DNA of 64,000 bases from Scalindua sp964344685 (lineage in GTDB: Bacteria > Planctomycetota > Brocadiia > Brocadiales > Scalinduaceae): assembly GCA_964344685.1 (NCBI GenBank), contig CAYFOK010000002.1, positions 186,001 to 250,000 of the forward strand, given 5' to 3'. Position numbers and translations under genes: made by a program. The stretch's first letter is position 1, and each line of letters begins with the position of its first letter. A model generated the notes under the pieces. It searched no databases. It was given only the letters and a program-made list of their open reading frames with translations, and was not told where the DNA came from. Below, piece by piece: positions 62,608 through 64,000 of the stretch.

Positions 62608-63735
62608 CTATTCATCATTATTGGGCAATTCCAAGATTTTAATAGTTGGCAGTGAGGTTCCTGCTATCTCCTGAAGATCGCCGTGCATGCCTGCAGCATT
62701 AGAGATTACTCTTTCCATCTGTTTTTCCCTTTTGGCCCATATTTTCTGCATTGCACGTCTTTCGGCTTCAAGATCTTCTTTCATCGCAGTAAAAGATTCT
62801 ACAATTGCCTCCACTCTATTTCTAAATTCCTGTCCGGTTAGATAATTGTATGCAATTTCCATTTTCTCTTTTTTGCCGATCTGAGTTTCCCTCTCTCTTG
62901 TAACCTGAATCAAGACTACCCTCAAGGCTAAAGCAAGGCTCACTACAGATTGTACGTCTGTTACCCACACACCGGATATCATCCGAAAATGATGAAAGCC
63001 CTTTGGTAATGATTCTGATGCAAGGATTGCCAAGTCAGCTTTTGCTTCACGCTGGTCATCCTTGAGTTTCTGGATCCAGGAATCACTCCAGTTTTTTGTT
63101 CGTTTTGTTTCCCATAAGATTTTTCCGCAAATTCTTCCGGATTGGGTTTTTACTGTTTGTATAATATCGCCACCTTTTACTCCTTTGGCAACCGGTTCGA
63201 TATCATCAAATGGGAATTCTTCTTTCAACGATTCTTCCAGTTCCAGCTCCAGCACCTCACCCTGCATTTGCTGAGAACCCTGTTCGGCCTTTCTCTTGAG
63301 TTCTCCAATCTGCATTTTCATATCTTCAAGTTGCTTATCTTTCTCAGCTTCCTTCAATCGGTGTGTCTCTTCGAATTCCTTCGAAGCTTTTTCAATTATT
63401 TTCTGGCGCTCGGCATCAATTTTACGGCTAAGTTCCAACTCTAATTTCTCTTCTTTTTCCTCCAGTTCCCGCTGTCTCTTTCGAAGCTCAAGTTCCTGTT
63501 TTTGAGCCTCTTTCAGGTTTTTGGCTTTTTCTTCCAGTTGTTCATTTAAATCAGAGATCTTGAGGTTTAATGAATCCTGGACCTCTTTCCTTGCTTTCTC
63601 TTCAATAGACTTCTTAGTCCTTCCGATCTCATTTTCGTATTGCTGCTTCAGCCTTATTTCAATATCATGTGAGATGGCTTCGGACAATTCAATTACTGCA
63701 CCACAATCCGGGCACTTAATAGTCTCTTTAGTCAT
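62608..63735 (-). CDS. DUF2130 protein with zinc-ribbon start and long coiled coil
   Basis: A 375-residue protein. It opens with a CPDCGA zinc-ribbon knuckle (residues 8-13), then a charged coiled coil (about residues 25-155). The DUF2130 domain follows, with GDIIQTVKTQSGRICGKILWETKRTKNWSDSWIQKLKDDQ near residue 190-230 and a second short coiled coil near the C-terminus. DUF2130 has nuclease-like features in other bacteria (E..K pattern in WETKRTKNW), but its role is unproven. Confidence 0.85.
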   Translation of the reverse strand: MTKETIKCPDCGAVIELSEAISHDIEIRLKQQYENEIGRTKKSIEEKARKEVQDSLNLKISDLNEQLEEKAKNLKEAQKQELELRKRQRELEEKEEKLELELSRKIDAERQKIIEKASKEFEETHRLKEAEKDKQLEDMKMQIGELKRKAEQGSQQMQGEVLELELEESLKEEFPFDDIEPVAKGVKGGDIIQTVKTQSGRICGKILWETKRTKNWSDSWIQKLKDDQREAKADLAILASESLPKGFHHFRMISGVWVTDVQSVVSLALALRVVLIQVTRERETQIGKKEKMEIAYNYLTGQEFRNRVEAIVESFTAMKEDLEAERRAMQKIWAKREKQMERVISNAAGMHGDLQEIAGTSLPTIKILELPNNDE

Positions 63736-64000
63736 AAGAACCCCTTTGTTTATATATCTACATTAATTTTTTTCTGCTCTCAATAGTAGATGTATACATT
63801 ATCAACTTATACACACAGTGTAAACACAAATAGTGTTGTCATAATGTTGTCTTGTCTTGGCATCTTGAAACAAAAGATAAGTTTTAGAAAAGATTGTTCA
63901 GGCCTGTGTAGTGAATTAAGTATAATTTTTACTGCCAGTCTATACGACCGTTATCAATCATTGATAATATAAGAGACTACTGTTTATCCGGTGTGATTAA
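63736..64000. other. End of window, no gene seen
   Basis: About 265 bases with no supported coding frame. A 60-codon plus-strand frame is open here but is low-complexity and lacks a ribosome site. The region presumably holds the DUF2130 promoter. Confidence 0.4.

Noticed and set aside
63790..63972. 60-codon plus-strand frame at the end of the window
   Set aside because: Low complexity start, no ribosome site and no motif.

Overview
The window looks like a chromosomal segment of an anammox planctomycete (Brocadiales, perhaps a Candidatus Scalindua-type organism). The main evidence is at 14.4-21.5 kb. There a Rieske protein, a GltD-like FAD/iron-sulfur subunit, a split cytochrome b6/subunit IV pair, a c554-like multihaem cytochrome and a membrane-anchored octahaem HAO-like cytochrome form one co-directional cluster. 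This is the layout known for anammox bc-type respiratory complexes. The taxonomic call is inference; no rRNA or tRNA gene was seen. No insertion sequence, CRISPR array or phage block was recognised.

Layout. 0-3.4 kb: the start of a hemerythrin gene cut by the window edge, a Ca2+-type P-ATPase and a small unknown protein. 3.9-6.9 kb: an excisionase-type HTH protein, an ExeA-like AAA ATPase and a TPR protein. 6.9-10.6 kb: five minus-strand genes (EI24/CysZ-like, M23-like, MBL-fold, pentapeptide, aldo/keto reductase). 10.8-13.9 kb: a sirohaem/sulfur set (Met8-like dehydrogenase, sulfite-reductase-like half protein, DsrE-like, JAMM-membrane fusion, TusA-like). 14.4-21.5 kb: the bc/HAO cluster, closed by an intrinsic terminator. 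21.7-28.9 kb: a geranylgeranyl-reductase-like flavoprotein, a 910-residue fusion of two such units, a sensor kinase and a receiver protein. 29-32.9 kb: MOSC, DUF2809, dodecin, a ferredoxin and HslUV. 33-43.5 kb: a surface polysaccharide region (two glycosyltransferases, PIG-L deacetylase, B12-radical SAM, flippase, two FemAB/GNAT-like proteins, methyltransferase, membrane protein). 43.8-64 kb: mixed housekeeping and stress genes (Era, ClpC-type ATPase, aconitase, K+ channel, molybdopterin oxidoreductase, proteasome-like Ntn hydrolase, Usp, cold-shock protein, DUF2130).

How they fit together. The sulfur set could make sirohaem and pass sulfur between carriers, but its reductase-like member lacks one expected cluster cysteine. 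The bc/HAO cluster would couple quinol oxidation to periplasmic multihaem cytochromes and to a soluble NAD(P)/FAD module. Its cytochrome b6-like subunit keeps the cysteine that binds haem c_n in b6f-type complexes. The reductase trio next door may reduce isoprenoid or lipid double bonds, under a possible local two-component system.

The most unusual items are the sulfite-reductase-like cluster with the JAMM-membrane fusion, the double reductase fusion, a CX5CH haem-like motif, an SDR protein without its catalytic residues, and an orphan intrinsic terminator in front of the cold-shock gene.
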